Assembly: GCA_017543905.1 (NCBI GenBank)
Contig: JAFYFC010000011.1
Span: 1 to 43,373, forward strand
Length of the DNA stretch: 43,373 nucleotides
Direction: 5' to 3'
DNA from: Clostridia bacterium
GTDB lineage: Bacteria > Bacillota > Clostridia > Christensenellales > Aristaeellaceae
The position numbers and the translations under genes were made by a program. Under the pieces are notes generated by a model. It saw only the letters and a program-made list of their open reading frames with translations, did no database searches and was not told the origin of the DNA. This document shows positions 9,033 to 15,980 of this stretch, piece by piece (positions within the stretch are counted from its first letter, which is position 1; each line of letters opens with the position of its first letter).

Positions 9033-9740
9033 ATGGTATTAAACGAGAGCGTGTCCGCGCTGGTAATCAGGCGCGCGGACTGGCGGGATTACGACCGCAT
9101 CGTAACGCTGCTCACGCGCGAAAGAGGGCGCGTGGAGGCGGCGGTGCGCGGCTGCCGCCGTCCCAAAAGCGAGCTGATGAACGCCGCGGAGCCCTTCGTG
9201 TGCGGACAGTATCAGCTGTATTTCAATCACGGCCGCTTTACCGTTACGCAGTGCCGCGTGACGGATGGCTTTTATCCCCTGCGCGAGGACATGGAGCGCC
9301 TTACGCTGGGCGCGGCGTGGCTAAGGCTCCTGGAGGAGGTCTCCGTGCCGGAGGAGCCCGCGGGGGAGCTGTTCGAGCTCGCGCTCTCCGCGCTTACGTA
9401 CCTCGCGTATTCGGACACGGACCAAAGCGCGCTGGATCTGATGTTCAAGCTGAAGCTCTGCCTCGTGTCGGGCTTCGCGCCCTCGGCGGACGCCTGCGCC
9501 GTGTGCGGCAGGTCCGCGCGGGAGACCGCGCTGGGCTTCGACGCGCGCCGGGGCGGCTGCGTGTGCAGAGCGTGCGCGCTCCAGGCCACGCCGCTTGGCG
9601 AAGGCGCGCGCCGCATACTGTTCAAAGCCCCCCGCGCGCCGTTCAAATCCGTGCAGCTGCTCTCCGGCCACCCCGACGTAAACGAAGCGCTGCTCAGAAC
9701 GAACGAGTTTTTGGATTATAACGTGGCAAGGATAGGGTAA
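9033..9740 (+). CDS. recO: DNA repair protein RecO
   Basis: 235 residues. The N-terminal OB fold is recognisable (VIRRADWRDYDRIVTLLTRERGRVEAAVRGCRR divided over residues 10-45), followed by the helical domain. A four-cysteine zinc site lies in the C-terminal half (CAVCG near 155 and CVCRAC near 177). The family promotes RecF-pathway recombination by loading RecA onto SSB-coated DNA and by annealing strands. Length is normal for the family. AAAGG precedes the ATG. It has its own promoter and is not in an evident operon; a tRNA gene follows. Confidence 0.95.
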   Translation: MVLNESVSALVIRRADWRDYDRIVTLLTRERGRVEAAVRGCRRPKSELMNAAEPFVCGQYQLYFNHGRFTVTQCRVTDGFYPLREDMERLTLGAAWLRLLEEVSVPEEPAGELFELALSALTYLAYSDTDQSALDLMFKLKLCLVSGFAPSADACAVCGRSARETALGFDARRGGCVCRACALQATPLGEGARRILFKAPRAPFKSVQLLSGHPDVNEALLRTNEFLDYNVARIG

Positions 9741-9833
9741 GGAGCGGGGTCTTTGCTCTTTGAGGTAGCGCCCGCGCCGCCATCCTTAAATGCCGCGGCG
9801 GCGGCTTATTCGCGTTATTTTACCGTTTAAGGC

Positions 9834-9862
9834 TTGACAACGCGCGCGCGCAACCGTATAAT
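9834..9862 (+). promoter_or_regulatory. Consensus promoter of the tRNA-Ser gene
   Basis: TTGACA (9834-9839), a 17-base spacer made largely of alternating CG, and TATAAT (9857-9862): a perfect sigma-A consensus. The expected start of transcription is near 9869. Confidence 0.95.
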
Positions 9863-9883
9863 TAGCATCTGCGTAAGAGCCGT

Positions 9884-9972
9884 GGAGGTGTATCGAAGTG
9901 GTCATAACGGCCCTGACTCGAAATCAGGTAGGGTGAAAGCCCTCGTGGGTTCGAATCCCACCGCCTCCGCCA
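9884..9972 (+). tRNA. tRNA-Ser (anticodon CGA)
   Basis: Class II tRNA of 89 bases with encoded CCA. Acceptor GGAGGTG (9884-9890) pairs with CGCCTCC (9962-9968); discriminator G 9969; CCA 9970-9972. The anticodon stem CCTGA/TCAGG (9912-9916, 9924-9928) closes loop CTCGAAA with anticodon CGA at 9919-9921. A long variable arm follows, then T arm GTGGG-TTCGAAT-CCCAC. It reads the serine codon UCG. Confidence 0.97.
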
Positions 9973-9977
9973 AAGCG

Positions 9978-10016
9978 AAAATCCTGTCGACGACAGTCGG
10001 CAGGATTTTTGCTTTG
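9978..10016 (+). terminator. Terminator of tRNA-Ser
   Basis: AAAATCCTG-t-CGAC-loop-GTCG-g-CAGGATTTT forms a long hairpin ending in a T run at 10005-10010; CAAAGC (9971-9976) and GCTTTG (10011-10016) could extend it. Confidence 0.9.
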
Positions 10017-10020
10017 TATT

Positions 10021-10110
10021 CTTCATTCTTAAGTTTTAAGTCTTAAATATTCATTAAACAGCGACAGGATTTTCTAATGAATACTGAAAACTGAAGACTG
10101 AAAAATGAAT
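10021..10110. repeat. Imperfect inverted repeat, AT-rich (MITE-like or extragenic repeat)
   Basis: Two arms of about 36 bases (10025-10061 and 10074-10110) are imperfect reverse complements. Both are built from short CTTAAG/TTTAAGTC and CTGAAAACTGAAGACTG-type units and share the end ATTCATTA/TAATGAAT. They sit between the tRNA terminator and the GNAT promoter. The low-complexity repeat type is common between genes of gut Firmicutes; whether it moves is not known. Confidence 0.55.
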
Positions 10111-10115
10111 AGTTG

Positions 10116-10144
10116 TTGCGAAATCGGACGTTTTCCGATATAAT
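10116..10144 (+). promoter_or_regulatory. Promoter of the GNAT gene
   Basis: TTGCGA (10116-10121), a 17-base spacer, TATAAT (10139-10144). The ribosome site GAGGTGA follows before the ATG at 10189. Confidence 0.8.
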
Positions 10145-10188
10145 ATTGCTGGAAAGGATAATTTTTTTGGATTCATAGAGGTGAGAAG

Positions 10189-10665
10189 ATGACAGTATTA
10201 CTTCATGACAGAACAGAAGCAACTGTAAGGATGTATTATGAAAAATCACAGCAGCCTGAAATAAAAACTATGTTGCCGCAAAAAGCAAAAAGCGCTGAGG
10301 AAGCTGTTTTGGACTATTATAAAACGCTCCTTCCTGGCAGCAATAGTTATGGACGGACGATCTTTGTCGATGGCGTATATATCGGAGATGTGTGGTGCTA
10401 CTGCATCGACAAGACCGATACGCCAAACGCCATGCTGAGTTTCTGTATTTTTGAAATAACGTATTGTCGCAAAGGGATCGCGTCGGAAGCTGTTTCCCTG
10501 TTTTTGAAGGCGATCCATGAAAAGTTTGGGATCGGAACAATCGGCGCTTTCACGTTTTCCAATAATATCGCGTCGCAGAGAGTCCTTGAAAAAAACGGCT
10601 TTCAGTTTTTAGAAGAATTCATTGAGGACGGAAGGGCATCAAAATACTATCAACTGTCTCTTTGA
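10189..10665 (+). CDS. GNAT family N-acetyltransferase
   Basis: 158 residues. Family features: the strand 'MLSFCIFEITYCRKGIASEA' with the R/K-x-G-I-A acetyl-CoA pyrophosphate loop (about residues 95-105), then FGIGTIGAFTFSNNIASQRVLEKNGFQ, the typical N-x-x-S-x-x-x-L-x-K-x-G-F ending of GNAT enzymes that modify small molecules or ribosomal protein N-termini. The codon use is clearly more AT-rich than in recO or the tldD operon, and the gene lies in a patch of repeats and broken genes, so recent acquisition is likely. The substrate is unknown. Confidence 0.85.
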   Translation: MTVLLHDRTEATVRMYYEKSQQPEIKTMLPQKAKSAEEAVLDYYKTLLPGSNSYGRTIFVDGVYIGDVWCYCIDKTDTPNAMLSFCIFEITYCRKGIASEAVSLFLKAIHEKFGIGTIGAFTFSNNIASQRVLEKNGFQFLEEFIEDGRASKYYQLSL

Positions 10666-10767
10666 TCCATTCGTATGATGCTTCGGTTTATCCGGCTCCT
10701 GGTGAGGAAATAACCATAATTAAATACAAGCTTTTGATTTGTTTGACCTATCATGATATACTTTCAA

Positions 10768-10800
10768 GGGTTCGAATCCATCTGTCAAAAACGAAAATCC
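10768..10800 (+). other. Possible remnant of a tRNA 3' end
   Basis: GGGTTCGAATCC (10768-10779) equals the T-arm core of the tRNA-Ser gene (9947-9958). CGAAAATCC (10792-10800) equals the start of that gene's terminator (9976-9984), at nearly the same spacing (24 versus 29 bases). The T stem no longer pairs. It could be the far junction of an element once integrated at the tRNA, or chance similarity plus decay. Confidence 0.35.
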
Positions 10801-10826
10801 ATCTTTTTCGTACCCGTTTCACAACG

Positions 10827-10868
10827 AAAAATCCAGTAACCATGCGGGTTTCTGGATTTTTCTTTTTT
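10827..10868 (+). terminator. Terminator-like hairpin
   Basis: AAAAATCCAG (10827-10836) pairs perfectly with CTGGATTTTT (10852-10861), followed by a T-rich tail (TTTTTTCT). It resembles the tRNA-Ser terminator and may terminate the GNAT transcript. Confidence 0.7.
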
Positions 10869-10902
10869 CTCCTTCACCCGGTTTTTGCCCCCGTTTCGGG
10901 AT

Positions 10903-10928
10903 GTTCTTTCCAAAAGTTTGGAAAGAAC
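10903..10928. repeat. 26-bp perfect inverted repeat
   Basis: GTTCTTTCCAAA (10903-10914), centre AG, TTTGGAAAGAAC (10917-10928). There is no T run, so it is not a standard terminator. It could be an operator or an element end. Confidence 0.7.
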
Positions 10929-11014
10929 TATGTTTTCCAAGAAAACCAGCCGACGAAAGCACATATTTCCAATTTCGACGCTGCTGATTTTGCTGTTTAT
11001 AAAAGCAATTACGG

Positions 11015-11055
11015 AAAAATGTGTTGATTTACAGGTAAAAATGTCAGAAAAATGT
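11015..11055 (+). promoter_or_regulatory. Helically phased AAAAATGT repeats upstream of the ATPase fragment
   Basis: AAAAATGT occurs at 11015-11022, 11037-11044 and 11048-11055, i.e. at offsets of 22 and 11 bases, so all three face the same side of the helix. The first and third extend to GAAAAATGTGTT. They end 40 bases before the start of the truncated ATPase, where an operator would be expected. Confidence 0.5.
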
Positions 11056-11095
11056 GTTATAGCATATACGGATACGTGAGAAGGGCGGTGTTTTT

Positions 11096-11221
11096 TTGAA
11101 ACGCAAGGCAATTGCGGATTTAATCCGCTGGAAAACGAGTGAAGACCGCAAACCGTTGGTCCTGAAAGGTGCACGGCAGGTCGGCAAGACGTGGCTGATG
11201 AAGGAGTTCGGAGAGAGCTGA
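11096..11221 (+). pseudogene. Truncated AAA+ ATPase (DUF4143-type), N-terminal 41 residues only
   Basis: From TTG 11096 the frame reads KRKAIADLIRWKTSEDRKPL, then VLKGARQVGKTWLMKEFGES and a stop. GARQVGKTW is the Walker A motif in the form typical of the large family of DUF4143-containing ATPases, whose members are normally around 400 residues. AAGGGCGG upstream could be its ribosome site. The Walker B, sensor and DUF4143 parts are absent downstream. It is therefore a broken gene. These ATPases are frequent in accessory regions; their role is unknown. Confidence 0.8.
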
Positions 11222-11428
11222 TATGGATTCTATTCGATTATCAAATAATTCTGTATTTTTGGAGGAGTTCGTATGGCAAGGCGAAAAGCTCGTTCACAAG
11301 GCCGAGGGATGCGCTCAGTTCGCGGATCTTTGTACCTGAGTAACCGTTTTGTGAGAACATCTCCAGCGCAGCATCCGATGTTCTGTCTTTTGTGCGTTCG
11401 CTGTAATAACCTTCATACAAAACAGAGG

Positions 11429-11464
11429 GACCTTCCGTTCACTCATTATAGTGAACGAAAGGTC
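11429..11464. repeat. Inverted repeat, 15-bp arms
   Basis: Arms 11429-11443 and 11450-11464 pair at 14 of 15 positions (GACCTTCCGTTCACT with AGTGAACGAAAGGTC), 6-base loop CATTAT. No T run follows. It could be an element end or operator. Confidence 0.6.
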
Positions 11465-11512
11465 ACTTGTCAAGGCATTACATTATTGTTTACAAACCGT
11501 TCTGACAATTAT

Positions 11513-11545
11513 GCCTCTGAACCTTATCGGCTCAGAGGCGTTTTT
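11513..11545 (+). terminator. Terminator
   Basis: GCCTCTGA (11513-11520) pairs with TCAGAGGC (11532-11539), followed by GTTTTTG. No intact gene lies directly upstream, which supports loss of a gene here. Confidence 0.8.
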
Positions 11546-11663
11546 GCTAATTCCTCGATTCCTTCATCAGCAACATGGTATTATTTCGAGGGTTTCGAAG
11601 AAAACCGCCTTCTGGCTTTTGCTCTTGTACTGCAGCCTGTTTCTTAACAATAACGCGCGGCGA

Positions 11664-11693
11664 TGGACAGGGACACCTGTTTTGTGCTATAAT
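11664..11693 (+). promoter_or_regulatory. Promoter of the beta-propeller-like gene
   Basis: TGGACA (11664-11669), an 18-base spacer, TATAAT (11688-11693) with TGC before it (extended -10). Confidence 0.75.
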
Positions 11694-11724
11694 AGGACAT
11701 TAAAGTAAAGAGAGGCGAAGCAAT

Positions 11725-13212
11725 ATGAAGCGGGTGAGCCTTACGCTCCTCATTCTTATCCTGCTGATGATGTTCACGCAATCGTCCGCGCTGGCGGATT
11801 ATGACGTCATTTTGGATGAGGCCTTTGCAAAGGGCAGCGCGGTGTTCGAAAGGGCCGATTTTTCCTTGCCGGATGCAGGCAGCTGCATCTTTACGCTGCC
11901 GCCGCAGGACGTCCTCACGGAATACGGCCTTGACGTTCCGGACGAAGCGACGCTCAGGCAAAAGCTGAATACGGCCGACACGACGGTTTACAGCTACTCC
12001 CCGGACGGCACGCACGCAATCGGCGTGATCGCTCTGGGCGAAAAGTATCTCCCCTTCGCCGCCTCGCCGGGCAGGATCGTATCGATCTTCCCCTGCGCGG
12101 AGCGCAGCGCCCCGGACGAAGACGGCCTGCTGAGGGATTTCTATAAATGGTTTATGGTCGAACAGCCGGATTACCACAGAATGAATCTGGGCGCCGACGG
12201 CGCCGTCTGGTCGCCGGGCGGGCGCTATGTCTTTATCAGCAATTACGCCAATGCCACCACGCGTCTGGAAAACCTGTATGCCCTGCCCGCGATCGTCGAC
12301 TGCCTGAGCGGGGAATTCTTCCTTCTGGATTCTCAGGTGTCGAATAGCATCCTCAGAAAAAGCGCGGTATTAGCGCTCGCGGGCTGCTTTTCTCCCGACG
12401 AAAAATACTTCTATATTTCCTACATGGGCACGAAATATGAAGGCAGTACCTATCGTCTTCTGCGCTACGATCTCGAAACGAAGGAATGCACGCAGGTCGG
12501 TCAAGACCTGAACTGGGCCGCTCCCCCTTCGCTCTTTCTCACCCGCAAGGGCGAACTGCTCTGTCTGGAAAGCAGCTACAGAACCGTCGAAGGTCCCCGC
12601 CTCGTTTTTTCCCCGACGGACGGCTCGGCGGCAAGCTGTATCGACGTACCCGACAGCGACGTATGGCAGTCGAGGCACCTGCGCTATTGCGCGAAGACGG
12701 GCATGGCGATAATCGAAGGCGAAAGCGGCCTTCAAAGAAACATTTTCAACGCCCGGGCTTTTAAGCTCATCGACACGGAAAGCGTCACGGCCGAAATGCT
12801 GGACACCGTGTATTACGCGATCTCGAGCCCGAAGACGCTCGAGCCCATCGACAGCGCGCGGCGGGGTGAGATCCTCAGCGACCTTCCGGGCAACTTCTCC
12901 TATATGACGGGCATGGGGAGCGTGATCCACGCGGAGTTTTCGCCCGGCGGACGCTACGCCGCGATCCTCGCGGGCATCAACAACGAAGAGGAGCTCATGA
13001 ACGGCACGGCCTACGAGCGGGAGTTCATAGGCGCGCTGTTCCTGATGCGCTTAAGCGACGGCGCGGTCTTAAGGGCGGAGGGGATCGATTTCGGCGCCTG
13101 GAGAAAATTTTACTTCAGCTTTGTCTTCGAAGGCATGTATCCCGTGTTCAGCTGGAGCGAGGCGGGCCTTCTGTTGTACACGGACGGCGTAAGCCTGTGG
13201 AAGTTAAAGTAA
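11725..13212 (+). CDS. Secreted beta-propeller-like protein of unknown function
   Basis: 495 residues with a clear signal peptide (KRVSLTLLILILLMMFTQSS, cut near ALA-D at 24-25). GAGAGG lies before the ATG. The blade-like motif W/F-S-P-x-x-[KR]-Y-[VFA]-x-I recurs (WSPGGRYVFISNY, FSPDEKYFYISYMG, FSPGGRYAAILAG), as in TolB/PD40-type propellers. Other segments (YSPDGTHAIGVIAL; SWSEAGLLLYTDGVSLW) fit further blades. No catalytic motif is visible. The gene has its own promoter and lies next to a decayed cysteine desulfurase fragment, so context gives no function. Base composition is again like the core genome, unlike the AT-rich patch before it. Confidence 0.75.
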   Translation: MKRVSLTLLILILLMMFTQSSALADYDVILDEAFAKGSAVFERADFSLPDAGSCIFTLPPQDVLTEYGLDVPDEATLRQKLNTADTTVYSYSPDGTHAIGVIALGEKYLPFAASPGRIVSIFPCAERSAPDEDGLLRDFYKWFMVEQPDYHRMNLGADGAVWSPGGRYVFISNYANATTRLENLYALPAIVDCLSGEFFLLDSQVSNSILRKSAVLALAGCFSPDEKYFYISYMGTKYEGSTYRLLRYDLETKECTQVGQDLNWAAPPSLFLTRKGELLCLESSYRTVEGPRLVFSPTDGSAASCIDVPDSDVWQSRHLRYCAKTGMAIIEGESGLQRNIFNARAFKLIDTESVTAEMLDTVYYAISSPKTLEPIDSARRGEILSDLPGNFSYMTGMGSVIHAEFSPGGRYAAILAGINNEEELMNGTAYEREFIGALFLMRLSDGAVLRAEGIDFGAWRKFYFSFVFEGMYPVFSWSEAGLLLYTDGVSLWKLK

Positions 13213-13240
13213 AGCGAAAACGCTTCAAAACGGAACGGAG

Positions 13241-13312
13241 ATGATGCGCATGTATAAACCCACGCCGAAGCAGCTCCGATTCCATTGCGGTCAAAATCAA
13301 GGCCTCCTATGA
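13241..13312 (+). pseudogene. Possible N-terminal stub of a transposase-like gene
   Basis: A 23-residue frame with a GGAG-type site before it reads MMRMYKPTPKQLRFHCGQ... The YKPTPKQLRF start resembles the N-terminus of IS1182-type transposases, but it stops after 23 residues and the match is short. It may equally be chance. Confidence 0.25.
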
Positions 13313-13345
13313 TTTATTGGTTCTCAAATAAATGCCGGAAGACCC

Positions 13346-14092
13346 TCATAGCTGCAGATTTCTCTTTTGCATCCCGGATACGATCTCGCAGATCTGTCCT
13401 GCAAGGGTATGCATCTGATCCGTCGTATTGTCCATACCGAGCGTAACGCGGATCGTGCCGTATGCATATTCCTCCGGCACAGCGATGGCGCGGAGCACAT
13501 GAGAAAGAACGGTTCTCGTCGAATCACAGGCAGAGCCGGTAGATACTTCCGAACCTTTGAAGTCCAAACGATGCATCAGCGCCTCACCGTCGATACCGCG
13601 GAAGGATAAACTCAGGCTTCCGGGAATACGATTTTCGCTTCCGTTGACCAGAAAGTCCAGATCAGTCTTTCGGAGCTCAGTCAACAAAGTTTCAGCTAAT
13701 CCATTTACGAATGCGGCTTTTTTGGCCATGCACTCATGGTGCTCTTGTAAAGCCTTAGCCATTCCGGCGATACCTGCTACGTTTTCTGTGCCGGCGCGCA
13801 GACCTGCTTCCTGAGCGCCTCCATGCATGAACGGTTCAATGGAAACGCCTTCCCGGATGTACAAAAAGCCGATACCCTTCGGTCCGTTGAACTTGTGAGC
13901 TGACGCGGACAGCATGTCTATTCCAAGCGCCCGTACGTCGATCGGCATATGTCCAACAGCTTGTACTGCGTCAGTATGGAAAAGACTGCCGCGCTGATGA
14001 GGTGGCGCTTCGTTACCAATACACGCCACTTTGAGCGTTAGCTCCATCACCACCTCATCCATCGCGGCACAGCCGCGCCACCTTCCCCTCAA
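13346..14092 (-). pseudogene. Cysteine desulfurase (NifS/IscS-type), N-terminally truncated
   Basis: Residues from GSLFHTDAVQ onward are a clear class V aminotransferase C-terminal two thirds. They include the PLP lysine in SASAHKFNGPKG, the GTENVAGIAGMA segment and the sulfur-carrying Cys in STGSACDSTRT. Complete enzymes are about 380 residues; roughly the first 170-180, with part of the PLP pocket, are absent. The nominal N-terminus (MRGRWRGCAAMDEVVMEL, IGNEAPPHQR) is translated from a repeat element listed next, not from gene sequence, and no ribosome site is visible. The gene was most likely broken by that element or by a deletion next to it. Full-length paralogues may exist elsewhere. 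Confidence 0.85.
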
Positions 14093-14100
14093 GGGGAAGG
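13996..14100. repeat. Extragenic repeat element that truncates the cysteine desulfurase
   Basis: GATGAGGTGG (13996-14005) and CCACCTCATC (14050-14059) form 10-bp perfect inverted arms. GCGGC-ACA-GCCGC (14063-14075 region) and the perfect hairpin CCTTCCCCT-CA-AGGGGAAGG (14081-14100) follow. The same modules (CCACCTCATC, CCCCTCAAGGGGAAG) recur in the elements at 28.2 and 41.8 kb. Confidence 0.7.
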
Positions 14101-14114
14101 CGTGAGATAAGTCC

Positions 14115-15167
14115 TCACTCTTTATCTCTGTCCTTCAGCCTGCGCAGGGTTTTTTCTATGCCGGAGCGGGCGGTTTCGCCGGCTTTGCCTATGGCGGCGC
14201 GGGCGGTTTCAGAGGCGGCGCTCAGCTTGCTCAGGGCTTTTTCGCCTACCTTCAGCGCGTCCTTCAGGCTGCCGCTCACGCCCTCCTCGCCGTAGAGGCG
14301 CACGCCCGGGCTGCTTTCGAAAAACAGCGCCAGCGCGCCCGGGCCTACGTGCGCGCCGGTCACGGGCTCGTAATCCACGGTAAGTATCTCCCGCGGCGGA
14401 CGGTTTTTGTTAAGGAGCGAAACGAGCGTTTGAGCGTCCTCGCGGCACGCCGCCTGCGCGATGCCCACGGTCTGCGCTTCGGGCTCTGCGGCGAGCTTTT
14501 CGTACATCGCCGCGAGCGCCTCTATGCTTTTTCTGCGTCCGCGCACCTTGCCGAAGGCCACGATCTTTCTGTCGGTGTCGCCCTTTAAAAGCGGCTTTAT
14601 CCCCAGCACCGTGCCCAGCAGCGCGGAGAGATTGGACAGTCTGCCGCCGCGGCGCAGGTGGTTTAAATCGTCCACGGTGAAGACGTTGAACATCCTTTCC
14701 GCAAGCGCGCGCAGCTGCTGCGCCGCCTGCTCGGTCTGCGCGTTCGCGTCGCGCAGATCTGCCGCCCTGAGCGCGATCAGACCTTCGCCCAGCGAAGCGC
14801 CGTGCGTGTCTATTATCTCGAGGCGCCTGTCCGGATATTTCGCGGAAAGCGTCTGCGCGGCCATGCGCGCGCTGTCGCAGGAGCCCGAAATGCCCGAGGA
14901 CATGCTTACGAATATCACGTCCGAGCCCTCCGAAAGCGGGCCTTCGAAAAACGCGGCAAAGCTTTCCGGCGTTATCTGCGAGGTGGTTACCTTGAGCCCC
15001 TGCTTTATACGCCCGTAGTACGCTTCGGCGTCGAACGCGTCCGTGTCCGTGCAGGTATGCTCCTCACCGTCGTAAGTATAAATAAAGGGCAGCACCCGTA
15101 TCCCGCGCGCCTGCGCGACGGGCGCGGGTAAATTGCCCGAGGTGTCCGTCAAAACCGTAAACTGCAT
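14115..15167 (-). CDS. DegV family fatty-acid-binding protein with a helical tail
   Basis: 350 residues. The start at 15167 is chosen because GGAGG lies 5 bases upstream; an earlier in-frame start at 15206 has none. DegV hallmarks: the N-terminal VLTDTSGNLP, VTTSQITPESF, VIFVSMSSGISGSCDSAR (lipid head-group loop) and the LRRGGRLSNLSALLGTVLGIKPLL segment. In Firmicutes such proteins (FakB type) present fatty acids to the kinase FakA for phosphorylation; no fakA is in the window. The last 60 residues (KDALKVGEKALSKLSAASET...) are an Ala/Lys/Glu-rich amphipathic helix outside the usual DegV length of about 280, perhaps a membrane contact. It has its own promoter. Confidence 0.9.
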   Translation of the reverse strand: MQFTVLTDTSGNLPAPVAQARGIRVLPFIYTYDGEEHTCTDTDAFDAEAYYGRIKQGLKVTTSQITPESFAAFFEGPLSEGSDVIFVSMSSGISGSCDSARMAAQTLSAKYPDRRLEIIDTHGASLGEGLIALRAADLRDANAQTEQAAQQLRALAERMFNVFTVDDLNHLRRGGRLSNLSALLGTVLGIKPLLKGDTDRKIVAFGKVRGRRKSIEALAAMYEKLAAEPEAQTVGIAQAACREDAQTLVSLLNKNRPPREILTVDYEPVTGAHVGPGALALFFESSPGVRLYGEEGVSGSLKDALKVGEKALSKLSAASETARAAIGKAGETARSGIEKTLRRLKDRDKE

Positions 15168-15212
15168 ATGTTCCTCCGTTCGCGGCAGCCATGCCGCCGA
15201 AATCAAACGGGG

Positions 15213-15221
15213 ATTATAGCA
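15213..15221 (-). promoter_or_regulatory. Extended -10 promoter of degV
   Basis: Minus strand TGC-TATAAT (15221-15213), about 46 bases before the start codon. No clear -35. Confidence 0.6.
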
Positions 15222-15264
15222 GAGTATGATTGCATTTGGGAAAAGCTTTGATGAAATCTCGCGG

Positions 15265-15318
15265 AAAAAACCGCGCGCGGAGGCGGGTCTTCCGCCTGTT
15301 AGTACAGCCCCCGCGCGG
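15265..15318 (-). terminator. Terminator of the AbrB-ABC operon
   Basis: On the minus strand a GC-rich stem (CCGCGCGG at 15311-15318 with the CCGCGCGCGG stretch at 15271-15280, with an inner GGCGG/CCGCC hairpin) is followed by TTTTTT (15265-15270). Confidence 0.75.
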
Positions 15319-15326
15319 CAGATGTG

Positions 15327-15980
15327 TTACAGGTCGGTATGCTCGAAGGTATATACAGAGCGCCGGAGCGAAGCGTACGTCATAAGCGCGAACGCGGCTC
15401 CTCCCGCCGCGAGCGCGCCGCACTGAAGCGCGATATGATCCGTGCCGAACGCGTTCAGCGCGCCTAAGCCGGGCACGTGCCACAGCGCTTCCGCGAGCAG
15501 TATGACTGCGCCCGCGCACACGCAGAAGTATACGAAGGGCTTTCCGATATAATAGGCGGTTTTGAAAAAGCCGCGCACGAAGCAGAGATTGAACAGCCCG
15601 AACATGACCAGCGCCCAGCCCAGAAACACCAGATTTGCGCCCATCAGCGGGTTTTCGCGGTAAACCGCCGCGTCCTTAAGCACGCTCATGCGCAGGGCGG
15701 TCACGATTGTCATTATAATAAAGCTCGCTCCCTCCAGCAGCAGCACGAAGGCGAATTTGCCCTTCACGATATCCGCCTTGGACACAGGCAGCAGCAGCGA
15801 ATAGCCGATGTCGCGGTTTTCGCGCATCGCCTGAAAGGAATAAAATATCCCCAGCGACGTGAAAAAGCCGCCCAGCAGTATCGGATACGCGGGCACAAGG
15901 CTGAGAAGCGCGGACGCGACGAACACGTAAGACAGCTTAAGCGCCGAAAGACGCGTTTCCTTATACAGAATATGCTTCAT
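15327..15980 (-). CDS. ABC transporter permease (ABC-2 type)
   Basis: 217 residues, six hydrophobic segments (for example LSYVFVASALLSLVPAYPIL, AFVLLLEGASFIIMTIVTAL, FLGWALVMFGLFNLCFV). The start at 15980 follows AAGGAGG by 6 bases; it overlaps the end of the ATPase gene by 20 bases, showing translational coupling. RENRDIGYSLLLPVSKADIVKGK matches the cytoplasmic loop of clostridial ABC-2 permeases paired with YtrB-like ATPases. Third gene of the AbrB-ATPase-permease operon. The exported substrate is unknown; such systems often respond to cell-envelope stress. Confidence 0.85.
   Translation of the reverse strand: MKHILYKETRLSALKLSYVFVASALLSLVPAYPILLGGFFTSLGIFYSFQAMRENRDIGYSLLLPVSKADIVKGKFAFVLLLEGASFIIMTIVTALRMSVLKDAAVYRENPLMGANLVFLGWALVMFGLFNLCFVRGFFKTAYYIGKPFVYFCVCAGAVILLAEALWHVPGLGALNAFGTDHIALQCGALAAGGAAFALMTYASLRRSVYTFEHTDL

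Larger units (their letters stand above)
10666..11663. other. AT-rich accessory stretch without an intact gene
   Basis: About 1 kb between the GNAT gene and the next promoter. It holds a possible tRNA 3'-end remnant, two terminator-like hairpins, a 26-bp palindrome, phased AAAAATGT repeats, a truncated AAA ATPase and a 36-bp inverted repeat (each listed separately). The open frames at 10662-11027 and 11273-11647 have no ribosome site, no recognisable domain and run through these hairpins, so I do not call them genes. It reads as a graveyard of mobile or accessory DNA. Confidence 0.6.

Noticed and set aside
10662..11027. Frame of 121 codons after the GNAT gene
   Set aside because: No ribosome site or domain; it runs through a terminator-like hairpin and a palindrome.
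11273..11647. Frame of 124 codons downstream of the truncated ATPase
   Set aside because: It crosses two inverted repeats including a terminator, with no recognisable domain; the overlapping frame at 11451-11708 is no better.
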